Source of the DNA: Rhodoferax sp.
GTDB lineage: Bacteria > Pseudomonadota > Gammaproteobacteria > Burkholderiales > Burkholderiaceae_C
NCBI RefSeq assembly: GCF_028688795.1
Contig: NZ_JAQTXM010000011.1
Coordinates: forward strand, 62,001-126,000
DNA length: 64,000 nt
Reading direction: 5' to 3'
A program made the translations under genes and the position numbers. This document shows, piece after piece, positions 49,343-57,801 of this stretch (position 1 is its first letter; every line of letters starts with the position of its first letter). Below the pieces are notes generated by a model that ran no database searches, had not been told where the DNA came from, and was given only the letters and a program-made list of their open reading frames with translations.

Positions 49343-51301
49343 TTAGTAATACAAAAACCCCAAGGCCTGGCGCAGCCGGTCGCCCGTGCTGTGCATGCGG
49401 TCCCAGCGCTCCAGGGTCACGTCACCCTGGCGAAACTCGCGAAAAAGGTCATTGGTTTTCAGGTGACTCAGGATGGCTTCGACGCTGGAGGGGGTGCTGC
49501 CCGAGAAGCCGAATTTCTCGCGCAGGACCTGGGTGCTGGTGCTGATGGCCGTGCCCTGAGCCAGATTGGCGGCATACACCGGCGCCCTCGGGGTGATCAG
49601 GATCAGCACCGAGCGCTGGATGTCATTGGTTTTCTTGTTTGAGAAAAAATACTGAACCACGGGCACGTCTTGCAGCACCGGCACGCCATCGCGGGCATTG
49701 GATGACGTCTTTTCGCTCAAGCCGCTCAACACCAGCGTGTCACCCAGTTGCATGACCACATTGGCATTGGCCGTGGTTTCGGCAATTTCGATCTGGTAGG
49801 CCACTTTGGGGTTGTCTGCCGTGGCGTTCAAAGAGGTGCGCTGGGCATCGACCTTGAGTTGCACCCGGCCATTGGACAAAAAGACCGGCGTGACTGCGAG
49901 CTTGACACCAAAACGCTTCTCAACAGGCACCACGGTGGTGCCACCTTGGGAGCTGGCCGACACCACGCCGGCACTCAGGTTGGTGCCCGAGAAGAATTCG
50001 GACGGCATGCCCTCCATCGCGGCCAGGGTGGGCCGCGCCAGCACTTCGTTCATGCTGTTGCTGGCGTTGGCAATGTTCAGCGAATAGGCCAGGGCGGGAA
50101 TGGTGACCGCGCGGGTGATGGCGGTGCTGACGCTCTCGGCGGCACCGCCAACGCTGTTGGAGATGTTCTCACGCGAGTAGGCGGGTTTGCCGCCGCTGAG
50201 CGAGCCCAGTTGCAGCGTCAAGGCGCTGAGCAGGTTGACGCCTTTGGAGGTGCTGACCAACTCCTGGGTAGACACCAGGACCACATCCACCAGCACCATG
50301 CGTGGGCTGCCGTCGCTGGCGCTGTCAGCCGCCCTCACCAATTCGGGTGCGTTGGGTTCAGTGGGGCGGTTGGCCTGGGGCACAACGGCGCTGGGCGCTG
50401 GCCGTGCCATGGGCTGGGCAATACCGCTGCTGGGCAGCGTGAAGGCTTGCGCAAAGCGTTCAGGTGGGGCAGCCGTGGCGGCGCTGCTCAGGCTCGTCTG
50501 AATCAATCCGGCGACTGAATTGGCGGCTGCGGCACTCTCGGTGGGCGCATTTTGGCGGTAAAAAGATTTCCATTGGGCCAGTCGCTGATCCACGCGCCCG
50601 ACATCGGTGGGCTCGCGGTTCAATGCGGCCAAGGTCGTGCGCATCTGGTCGGCTTTGTCAAAATTGCCGCAAGAGGCATACACCGAAATGCTCGACCGAA
50701 TGAAGCCGTCATGCGTGTCGGTGGCTATTTTCTGGAACTGATCGGCCATGGTGCAAGCCGTCACAGCGTCACCCGTGAGGTACGAGGCCACCATCATCCC
50801 GTAGAGCGACACGGCGCTGTCGGGGGTCATGAGCAGCACGTCTGAAAATGACGTTTTGGCCTCCTCGAACTTTTTCAGGTCCATGTAGGCCAGGCCTAGA
50901 AACTCCTGGGCAATCCAGTTGCCCCTGTCGATGCGCAGGGCTTGCTGGTAGCCCTCAATGGCCATTTCATTCTTTTGCGAGTCCCCTTGGCGCGCTTGCA
51001 AATGGTACACAAAGCCGTTCAAAAAATGCAGGTACGAGTTGCGGGCGTCCAGCTGCAAGGCTTCGTTGATGGCTTTGTTGGCCTGCGGCAACTCCATGCG
51101 CTTGATGAAATTGACCGCCACAGTCGCCTTGGCCAGCATCTCCGACTCGGGCTCGCCGGTCGGCGTCAGCGCAAATTTGTTGACCATGTCAAGAAAGGAC
51201 TTTTCCGGCGCCTGGGCCCAGGCGGTAGGCGACATGCAAAGCATGGCCGCCAAGGCGACAGAGGTGGTGGCGAAGCGTTTGATGGAGGCCAATTTTTTCA
51301 T
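49343..51301 (-). CDS. TPR-secretin fusion protein (outer-membrane channel)
   Basis: 652 residues. The signal peptide ends SPTAWAQ. About 50-250 are TPR-like helical repeats (QANKAINEALQLDARNSYLH, AIEGYQQALRIDRGNWIAQE, KKFEEAKTSFSDVLLMTPDS). A Pro/Ala linker follows, then a secretin (GspD/PilQ) domain at about 335-580: VLVDVVLVSTQELVSTSKGV, VPVEKRFGVKLAVTPVFLSN, QLGDTLVLSGLSEKTSSNAR and GVPVLQDVPVVQYFFSNKKT with the closing RSVLILITPR. Typical N0/N1 secretin domains are not evident. It lies 34 bases after the large lectin gene. It may form a dedicated export channel for the two lectin proteins. Confidence 0.82.
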   Translation of the reverse strand: MKKLASIKRFATTSVALAAMLCMSPTAWAQAPEKSFLDMVNKFALTPTGEPESEMLAKATVAVNFIKRMELPQANKAINEALQLDARNSYLHFLNGFVYHLQARQGDSQKNEMAIEGYQQALRIDRGNWIAQEFLGLAYMDLKKFEEAKTSFSDVLLMTPDSAVSLYGMMVASYLTGDAVTACTMADQFQKIATDTHDGFIRSSISVYASCGNFDKADQMRTTLAALNREPTDVGRVDQRLAQWKSFYRQNAPTESAAAANSVAGLIQTSLSSAATAAPPERFAQAFTLPSSGIAQPMARPAPSAVVPQANRPTEPNAPELVRAADSASDGSPRMVLVDVVLVSTQELVSTSKGVNLLSALTLQLGSLSGGKPAYSRENISNSVGGAAESVSTAITRAVTIPALAYSLNIANASNSMNEVLARPTLAAMEGMPSEFFSGTNLSAGVVSASSQGGTTVVPVEKRFGVKLAVTPVFLSNGRVQLKVDAQRTSLNATADNPKVAYQIEIAETTANANVVMQLGDTLVLSGLSEKTSSNARDGVPVLQDVPVVQYFFSNKKTNDIQRSVLILITPRAPVYAANLAQGTAISTSTQVLREKFGFSGSTPSSVEAILSHLKTNDLFREFRQGDVTLERWDRMHSTGDRLRQALGFLYY

Positions 51302-51334
51302 ACGGTGCTTTGTTGGACAAGGGCTGGCATTGAA

Positions 51335-54043
51335 CTAGCGTGGCCCTGTGGATGTGAAGATGAGTTGATCGACGGACCCACCGGAGCGACCCGCCATGCA
51401 GCCGATGCTTTCCCCTGGCTCGGCCTTGTAGCCGCCGTTGGGTTGGCCGCCGCCATACGGGCCAAACTTGCGCCCCTTGTTGGTGTAGAAGGTGATATTG
51501 TCCACGCGACTGCCCGCACCAACGCGGACCTCGGTGAAGTGTTCATCCGACGGTAAGCCCACTTCCACCCTGAAGGGATCATTGCTCTGGTAGCCGTGGA
51601 CTTGCGCCCAACTGTTGACGTAGCCGAATTGAATCGCGTCGATGCTGCCACCGTAGCGCAGTCTGAAGGCACTGAGCGGCGCGTCGGCGCAGATGTTGAT
51701 GTCGTTCCAGAGCGCTTGGCCACTGCCGCCACCCACCACACCGGGCCCTTGCAACGTGCCGTTCCATTGCTGGAGTGGCGTGCCGCTGCGGTTTTCAGGG
51801 ATACCGGTTGCGAACCAGTGCTCAAACGCACCGGCAAAATCGCCATTGGGGTACTGCGCCCGAAGGTCCGCGTATCGGGCCAGGTAACTGCTGATGCTGA
51901 ATTCCCAGGTGGCCTGGCGTCCCTCGTCAATGCCAAAGTCCAGCCAATGCTGCAACGCGCACTGCAGGTTGCCGGAACAGGCCCGTTGCACATCGGCGTA
52001 GCGCTTGATGTAGAAGGTGGCATTGAATTCAAAACTGCCTTGCCGGCCTTGGGCGAATCCGGTGTCGCGCCAATGCGTCGCCAGATCGACGCCCTGGGCC
52101 ACCAATTCGGGGTAATAGTCGTAGTAGAAGTCCCAATCGAACACCGTGGCTGCAAACTTCGGATCGGGGCCTTTTTTGTGTTTCTTCTTCTTGCCGAAGC
52201 CCTTGAAGACGTTGTCGGCCGTTTTCAGGGCGTTGTTGGCGGTATTCGATGAGCTATTTGCCACGTTGCGGGCGGCGTTCTTGGTGTTCTCGTAGGTTTG
52301 GCGAGCAGCGGCCGCCGCATCGTTCGATATCTTCGTCAGCTCCGTATTGGCGGCGTTCGCGGTGTAGCCAGTCGTACCCTTGTAAACGTTGGCAATTTTG
52401 TTGTACGCAGCCTCAAGTTCCTTGCCCAGGCAGCCGCTGATCTTGGAAGGGTCGACATTGGCGCCAGCCTCGCCTTCAAAAATCTTGGCAATGTCCATGG
52501 TCTCTTCAATCGCGACCTTGACCTTGATCTCAAACGGGTTGACGCAGCTCGCCGAGAGATCAATCGTCAGCGACTCGCCTGCCAGGACGATCGCCAGCTT
52601 TTGTCCCATCAAGTTGCCTTTGAGGCTGATGTCCTGTTCTTTGCCCGTGATGTCAGCGAGCGCCTGCATCTTGACACTGGTCTTGCCCAGCGGACCCATT
52701 TTGAGGACAATGTCGGCTTCTGCCATGCCATGAAAACCTTTTATTCCCGCAGACACTTCCATCTTGCCCATGGTTTGACCCAGAATTTTCACATCGCTGG
52801 CGACATGCATCAAAGGCCCACCCTTAGTCGATGGCCCGAGCAGCATGACATTGAAGGGGTCATCGTTGGTCGGAAAGGGCTTGGTGCGGTCGCCAAATTT
52901 GTAAGCCACCGGTGGCTTGGGGTTGCGTAATTGGAAGACAGACAGCGGCTTGGCCGCGGCGAGCAGCGGCTTCTTGATGGCGTTGATTTGGCCAATAAAA
53001 CCACCCAAACTATCCAGTGAAGCAACCGCAGCGGCGTTCATGGTGCCCCGGTCTTGCATGACCATCGCCACCGACATGTTGGCGTAGTCCTCCAGCGTGA
53101 AACTCTGTGGCATGGCCATGCGAAACGAGAAGTCCAACAGGTCCATCGCGCCCATCGGGTTGGTTGGCGTGGGATTGAGGGGCGTTTGAAACTGGAGCAG
53201 GATGTCCTTTTGGGTGCCTTTGAAGCGGGCGTTGCCTTTGTAGCCAAATTTGAGATCGTTGTTCAGGAAAAACGTCGCGTCCGTCAAGGCCATGTACGGT
53301 GCCGTCATGTTGACCGTCGAGCCTGGGGCTAGCTGAAATTCGACAAAAGCCTCGGGGGTCAAGGCTTTTTTTCCTGACTTCTTCATGGTTTCGCTGTGCG
53401 CCAGGGAGTCGGCCAGCCCGGCAGCTGCACCGGCGCCGCTGGCAATGTCAGTCGGGATCGGCATCACGACCGCCGCACGCAAGGTCATTTTGTCGGAATC
53501 CACGCCCAGTGACTTCAGGGTCGCCTTCATGACGCCCCCAAGATCGGCTCTGCCCGCCAGCTGCACGCCACTGGAAAAGGCGAGGCTGTTCACGTCGAAG
53601 TAGCTGTCGCGCACAATTTTTTGCAGATCAGCCGGCATCTTGGCGGTGTCGAGATCGAAGTCTGTCGTGGAGATCGAAATGATGGGGTCGCTCAAGGAGG
53701 TGCCGCCCAACACCTTTTGCACGTTGTCCTTGAGCAGTTTGGGCAGGGCGAGCTTGGTGTTGATGACCAACAAAAAGGTCTGCTGCGCGGTGCTGCTCGT
53801 GAAGAAATACAGTTGCAGCGGGCCCGACTTGGTGCTGTAGCAGCCGTTCAAGTTGGCACAAGCTGTCTTTTTCAGGGTTTTGACCAGTCCCTGTACATCG
53901 TCCTTGTAGCCCTCAATCGGCAGGGCACCCAGCATTTTCTTCAGGCTGGGGCTGATCTCGGGCACACCTTGCGCCTGCACCGGCATCTGAAGTGCCAGCC
54001 CGCTGATCAACACCAAACCCGCCTTGACTAAAAGTCTTTTCAT
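51335..54043 (-). CDS. Large secreted protein with FY-YPDL repeats and C-terminal jacalin-like lectin domain
   Basis: 902 residues from MKRLLVKAGLVLISGLALQM (AAGGA upstream). Signal peptide ends MPVQAQG. About 20-560 is a large unrecognised domain. About 565-640 is a helical Ala/Asn linker ending in a basic patch (GKKKKHKKG). About 645-765 are three units of about 40 residues (FDWDFYYDYYPELVAQGVDL, FNATFYIKRYADVQRACSGN, FSISSYLARYADLRAQYPNG), each ending HW-x-G-x-EGR-like, a repeat found in large bacterial surface proteins. About 775-902 is a jacalin-like domain (LRYGGSIDAIQFGYV, EVRVGAGSRVDNITFYTNKG, CMAGRSGGSVDQLIFTS). It is first in the unit. Confidence 0.8.
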   Translation of the reverse strand: MKRLLVKAGLVLISGLALQMPVQAQGVPEISPSLKKMLGALPIEGYKDDVQGLVKTLKKTACANLNGCYSTKSGPLQLYFFTSSTAQQTFLLVINTKLALPKLLKDNVQKVLGGTSLSDPIISISTTDFDLDTAKMPADLQKIVRDSYFDVNSLAFSSGVQLAGRADLGGVMKATLKSLGVDSDKMTLRAAVVMPIPTDIASGAGAAAGLADSLAHSETMKKSGKKALTPEAFVEFQLAPGSTVNMTAPYMALTDATFFLNNDLKFGYKGNARFKGTQKDILLQFQTPLNPTPTNPMGAMDLLDFSFRMAMPQSFTLEDYANMSVAMVMQDRGTMNAAAVASLDSLGGFIGQINAIKKPLLAAAKPLSVFQLRNPKPPVAYKFGDRTKPFPTNDDPFNVMLLGPSTKGGPLMHVASDVKILGQTMGKMEVSAGIKGFHGMAEADIVLKMGPLGKTSVKMQALADITGKEQDISLKGNLMGQKLAIVLAGESLTIDLSASCVNPFEIKVKVAIEETMDIAKIFEGEAGANVDPSKISGCLGKELEAAYNKIANVYKGTTGYTANAANTELTKISNDAAAAARQTYENTKNAARNVANSSSNTANNALKTADNVFKGFGKKKKHKKGPDPKFAATVFDWDFYYDYYPELVAQGVDLATHWRDTGFAQGRQGSFEFNATFYIKRYADVQRACSGNLQCALQHWLDFGIDEGRQATWEFSISSYLARYADLRAQYPNGDFAGAFEHWFATGIPENRSGTPLQQWNGTLQGPGVVGGGSGQALWNDINICADAPLSAFRLRYGGSIDAIQFGYVNSWAQVHGYQSNDPFRVEVGLPSDEHFTEVRVGAGSRVDNITFYTNKGRKFGPYGGGQPNGGYKAEPGESIGCMAGRSGGSVDQLIFTSTGPR

Positions 54044-54123
54044 TAACAATCCTTGTTCATTGATCAAGCCAACTGAAAAGTCAACGTGCCCGACATCGGC
54101 AGATTAGCAGGCCCGTTTGCGCG

Positions 54124-54142
54124 AAGCTTGCACAAGCTTGCA
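54124..54142. promoter_or_regulatory. AAGCTTGCA direct repeat, candidate response-regulator site
   Basis: AAGCTTGCAC followed by AAGCTTGCA gives two identical 9-mers at a 10-base period, in the 150-base gap between the lectin-secretin unit and the kinase-regulator pair. OmpR-family regulators bind direct repeats at a 10-11 base period. Confidence 0.55.
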
Positions 54143-54193
54143 TTGCCTGCTGGGGCGTCATGGAGGTGCAATATGGCGCGCTAACATCCAGCC

Positions 54194-55990
54194 ATGACGG
54201 TACGACTGACATTCTGGTTTCTTCTGAGCCTGGCGCTGGGCCTGGCGTGCCTGCCCGCAGCGGCACAAGACCTGATTGGTGAGCGGGCATTTTTTGAAGA
54301 CCAGCACGGTGCGTTGACTCTGGCGCAGGTCAAGCAGGCCGAGTTTTCGGACGCTGGAAAAATCATCAGCCGCGGCTACACCCGCGCCGGGCTGTGGGTT
54401 CGACTCAAGGTGGATGCGCCACTTGGTGCGCAGCGTTTGGCGTTACGCGTTTTTCCGGCCCAACTGGAGGATGTGACGCTTTTCTCAAAACAACTGCCTG
54501 ATGCGGGTCTGCGGCTCATGGAGCGCACGACCTGGATTGACGCCCGGCCCGGACCCAATATCTATTACCTGCGCATCCAAACCAGTGGCCCGATGCTGCT
54601 GGCGCCCCGCATCCTGAACGAGGCGCAAGCGCAGGAAGAGGACGTGGCGCGCAGTTTTTTCTGGGGGGCGGTGCTTACCAGTTATGTGCCGCTGCTGATT
54701 TGGTTGTTGGCGCTGACCGTGACGCGCCGCCAACTGCTGCACCCTGTCTTTTTGCTTAACCTCAGCCTCGTTGTTGTGTCATTTTTTTCCTGGACAGGTT
54801 ATCGCCCGGATTTTTTCAGCCCCACCGTGGTTTATTTTCTGGGGGTGGTCAATGTCTTTACAGGGTTTCTGTGCATCTGGCTGGTGTTCACTCGTTTTGG
54901 TGTGCCACGCTGGGGCAAGCAGTCTTTTACCCTGTTAGGCGTTTTGTATGCACCCTTGTTTGGTCTATTTTTTATGTGGGACCGCCAACTCGTTCTTCAA
55001 CTCAGTACGGCATTGGGCTTGGTAGCAAGCCTGGTATGCCTGCCTTTGACGGTGGTTGTTTTTTATCGCCAAAAGCCCAGCACCTGGCCGATTGGCGTGA
55101 TTTTGTTTTTAGCCCTTGCGTTGGGATTGCGTTGGTTTCTGACGGTGCACACGCATGTGCCGCCGGTTGACTCCCTGGCAAGTCTGCTTTTTTTCAGAAT
55201 CTTTTTTGCCATGGCTTTTGTCGCTGCCACGCTGCTGCTGATGGACCGGGAGAAGCTGAGCCAGCTCCAGACCTCCCGTTTGAACGAGGCTGTGGCGCGG
55301 CAGCGGGCCGAGTCCGAAACCCAGCGCCGGGAAAGCCAGGAGCGCTTTATGACGATGTTGATGCACGAGCTTAAAACGCCGCTGGCCATCATCCAGCTGG
55401 CGGCCAGCTCACTGGGGCGGCGTCTGGCGCCTAACAGCGGCGATGCCACGCGCATCAAGAACATCAATCGCTCGGTGGACGATCTCAATGCGCTGGTGGA
55501 ACGATGTGCCAGCGCCGATCAAATCGACCAGGGCGCGATGCGAATGGACAAGCATGCGCTGTGTCTGACCAGCCTGATCGCTGATGTGCGGAAAACCCTG
55601 GGGGCAAGCCGCATCACCCTGCCGGGGCCAGCGCAGTACATGGTGTACTCGGATGCGCAGTACCTGCGGCTGATTTTGCTCAATCTGCTGAGCAATGCGC
55701 TGAAATACGCCCCGCCCGACAGCCCGATCGAACTCCAGTTTGACAGCACGCAGGTCAACCACACGGCGGGCATCACCCTGCGTGTGGTGAATGCGGTCGG
55801 AGCCGCAGGGGCACCCGATGCGTCGCAGGTTTTTGCTCGCTATTACCGGGCCGAAGGTGCGCGGTGCCAGGTAGGGGCCGGTCTGGGCTTGTGGCTGGCG
55901 CAGGCGCTGGCGCACCAGCTTGGCACAGAGTTGAAGTTTCGTACCGGCCAAGAGCAGGTTGTTTTTAGTTTATTCCTGGAGTTGGCATGA
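54194..55990 (+). CDS. 7TMR-DISM sensor histidine kinase
   Basis: 598 residues. The signal peptide ends LPAAAQ. About 28-155 is a 7TMR-DISM extracellular beta-sandwich domain (GLWVRLKVDAPLGAQRLALR, ARPGPNIYYLRIQTSGPM), a fold compared with carbohydrate-binding modules. About 160-350 has seven membrane segments. A coiled coil follows, then HisKA with H391 in FMTMLMHELKTPLAIIQLAA. The HATPase domain has LILLNLLSNALKYAPPDSPI and a short G-box (QVGAGLGLWLAQALAHQLG). The DxGxG motif is degenerate (VVNAVGAAGAPD). It is paired with the response regulator at 55987 (ATGA overlap). Confidence 0.88.
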   Translation: MTVRLTFWFLLSLALGLACLPAAAQDLIGERAFFEDQHGALTLAQVKQAEFSDAGKIISRGYTRAGLWVRLKVDAPLGAQRLALRVFPAQLEDVTLFSKQLPDAGLRLMERTTWIDARPGPNIYYLRIQTSGPMLLAPRILNEAQAQEEDVARSFFWGAVLTSYVPLLIWLLALTVTRRQLLHPVFLLNLSLVVVSFFSWTGYRPDFFSPTVVYFLGVVNVFTGFLCIWLVFTRFGVPRWGKQSFTLLGVLYAPLFGLFFMWDRQLVLQLSTALGLVASLVCLPLTVVVFYRQKPSTWPIGVILFLALALGLRWFLTVHTHVPPVDSLASLLFFRIFFAMAFVAATLLLMDREKLSQLQTSRLNEAVARQRAESETQRRESQERFMTMLMHELKTPLAIIQLAASSLGRRLAPNSGDATRIKNINRSVDDLNALVERCASADQIDQGAMRMDKHALCLTSLIADVRKTLGASRITLPGPAQYMVYSDAQYLRLILLNLLSNALKYAPPDSPIELQFDSTQVNHTAGITLRVVNAVGAAGAPDASQVFARYYRAEGARCQVGAGLGLWLAQALAHQLGTELKFRTGQEQVVFSLFLELA

Positions 55991-56712
55991 ATTTGAATGG
56001 TGCAAAAGCGCCCTCTGTGATCGTGGTGGAAGACAACGAGACGCTGCGCGATGAATTGGTGCTGTACCTGTCTGAAGAAGGCTTTGCGGTGCGGGGTGTG
56101 GGCAGCGGCGCGGAGCTGAACCAGGCGATTGAGGCCTGTTCTGCCGACATCCTGATTCTGGACCTCAATTTGCCGGAGGAAGACGGCATCAGCATCACCC
56201 GGCGCATCCGCAGTGCGTTGCCCACCGTGGGCATTATTTTGCTGACCGCCCGCGTGCGCAGCACCGACCGCATGGAAGGCTACGCCAACGGCGCCGATGT
56301 TTACCTGACCAAGCCCACGCGACCGGAAGAACTGGTGGCCGTGGTCAAAAATTTGTTCGCCCGCCTGGGTGTGCGACCCAGCCCGACACCGTGGCAGCTG
56401 GACATGTCCGGGTGCACGCTGCACTCACCCACGGAGCTGCTGATTGAACTGACCGCCAATGAGGCACGGCTGTTAATGGCGCTGTCGGTGAATGGGCAAT
56501 TTCTGGATCACGCAACCCTGTTGTCACGTTTTGGGGACGAGAGCCAAACTGAAAAAACCAACAAAGCCAGACTGGAGGTGTTGATCAGCCGCTTGCGGAC
56601 CAAGCTTGGTCCGCACATCCACAACGGTTTTGACATCAGGGCGGTGCGCGGCCAGGGCTATCAGCTGGGTTTTGTACTGGCCGTCAAAAACCTGACCGTT
56701 GCGCCGTCATGA
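55987..56712 (+). CDS. OmpR-family response regulator
   Basis: 241 residues. About 10-125 is a receiver domain: acidic pair in VIVVEDNETLRDEL, phospho-acceptor D59 in ILILDLNLPEEDGI, Thr in IILLTARVRS and Lys in VYLTKPTRPEELVAV. About 140-235 is a winged helix (LIELTANEARLLMALSVNGQ, RLEVLISRLRTKLG, IRAVRGQGYQLGFVL). The wing lacks the usual KPFD extension after Lys. Transcribed with the 7TMR-DISM kinase and divergent from the lectin-secretin genes, it is the likely regulator of that unit through the direct repeat at 54124. Confidence 0.92.
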   Translation: MNLNGAKAPSVIVVEDNETLRDELVLYLSEEGFAVRGVGSGAELNQAIEACSADILILDLNLPEEDGISITRRIRSALPTVGIILLTARVRSTDRMEGYANGADVYLTKPTRPEELVAVVKNLFARLGVRPSPTPWQLDMSGCTLHSPTELLIELTANEARLLMALSVNGQFLDHATLLSRFGDESQTEKTNKARLEVLISRLRTKLGPHIHNGFDIRAVRGQGYQLGFVLAVKNLTVAPS

Positions 56713-56802
56713 CCGGGTTACAACAGGGTCTTCAGCTTTGGCATCTGTGGCCACAGCGGCTTGCAAGGTTCGGGCCCGGTGGTCGGACGTCGGTCATATC
56801 TG

Positions 56803-57801
56803 CTACAGCCAAGACTTGACCGAGGCCACCACCGCATCGGTTGAAATGCCGTAACGGTCATGCAGGGTCGGCAGCGCACCAGCGTCGAGGAATTCATCCG
56901 GCAGGGCAATTTGGCGAAACGCCGGGTGCACACCCGCGCGCATCAGCACCCCAGCCACGGCTTCACCCAGGCCGCCGATGGTGCTGTGGTTTTCAGCCAC
57001 CACCACCAGTCGACTCGACTTGGCTGCCTCGCGGGCAATCGTCTCGGCGTCCAGTGGCTTTAGCGTGGGCACGTGCAGCACGGCGACGTCCACACTGTCG
57101 CGCTGCAGGGCCTGGGCGGCTTCCAACGCGCGCATGGTCATGAGGCCGGTGGAGATGAACAGCACGTCGCGCCCGTCACGAATGATCTTGGCCTTGCCCA
57201 GTTCAAACTGGTAGCCGTATTCATCCAACACCAGCGGCACCTGGCCGCGCAGTAAACGCATGTAAACCGGGCCCTTGTGGGCGGCGATGATGGGTGTGGC
57301 CTGCTCGATCTCATGCGCGTCGCACGGGTCGATCACCGTCATGCCGGGCATGGCGCGCATCATCGCCAGATCTTCAGCGGCTTGGTGGCTGGGGCCATAA
57401 CCGGTGGTCAGGCCCGGCAGGGCGCAGACGATTTTGACGTTCAGGTTTTCTTCGGCAATCACCTGGTGCATGAAGTCGTAGGCCCGGCGTGTGGCGAACA
57501 CGGCGTAGGTGGTGGCAAAGGGCACAAAGCCTTCCTTGGCCAAGCCGCCAGCAGCGCCCATGAGCAATTGCTCCGCCATGCCCATCTGGAAGAAACGCTC
57601 GGGGTAGGCCTGAGCAAACAGGTGCAAATCGGTGTACTTGGACAGATCGGCCGTCATGCCGACGATATCGGGGCGCTGGGCGGCCAGCTCCACCAAGGCC
57701 TTGCCAAAAGGCGCGGCGCGGGTGCGCTGGCCCTCGGAGGCGATCGAGGCAATCATGGCCGAGGTGGTCAGGCGGGGTTTGGGTGTGGTCACGGTGTTCA
57801 T
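56803..57801 (-). CDS. Transketolase, C-terminal (pyrimidine-binding) subunit
   Basis: 332 residues from MNTVTTPKPRLTTSAMIASI, starting at the ATG that overlaps the previous stop (ATGA). It corresponds to the Pyr and C-terminal domains of transketolase: RAAPFGKALVELAAQRPDIV, MTADLSKYTDLHLFAQAYPE, RFFQMGMAEQLLMGAAGGLA with the cofactor-activating Glu, ALPGLTTGYGPSHQAAEDLA and MPGMTVIDPCDAHEIEQATP. Split transketolases with sugar kinases are known in apulose and other pentose pathways. It is the last gene of the operon. Confidence 0.92.
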   Translation of the reverse strand: MNTVTTPKPRLTTSAMIASIASEGQRTRAAPFGKALVELAAQRPDIVGMTADLSKYTDLHLFAQAYPERFFQMGMAEQLLMGAAGGLAKEGFVPFATTYAVFATRRAYDFMHQVIAEENLNVKIVCALPGLTTGYGPSHQAAEDLAMMRAMPGMTVIDPCDAHEIEQATPIIAAHKGPVYMRLLRGQVPLVLDEYGYQFELGKAKIIRDGRDVLFISTGLMTMRALEAAQALQRDSVDVAVLHVPTLKPLDAETIAREAAKSSRLVVVAENHSTIGGLGEAVAGVLMRAGVHPAFRQIALPDEFLDAGALPTLHDRYGISTDAVVASVKSWL

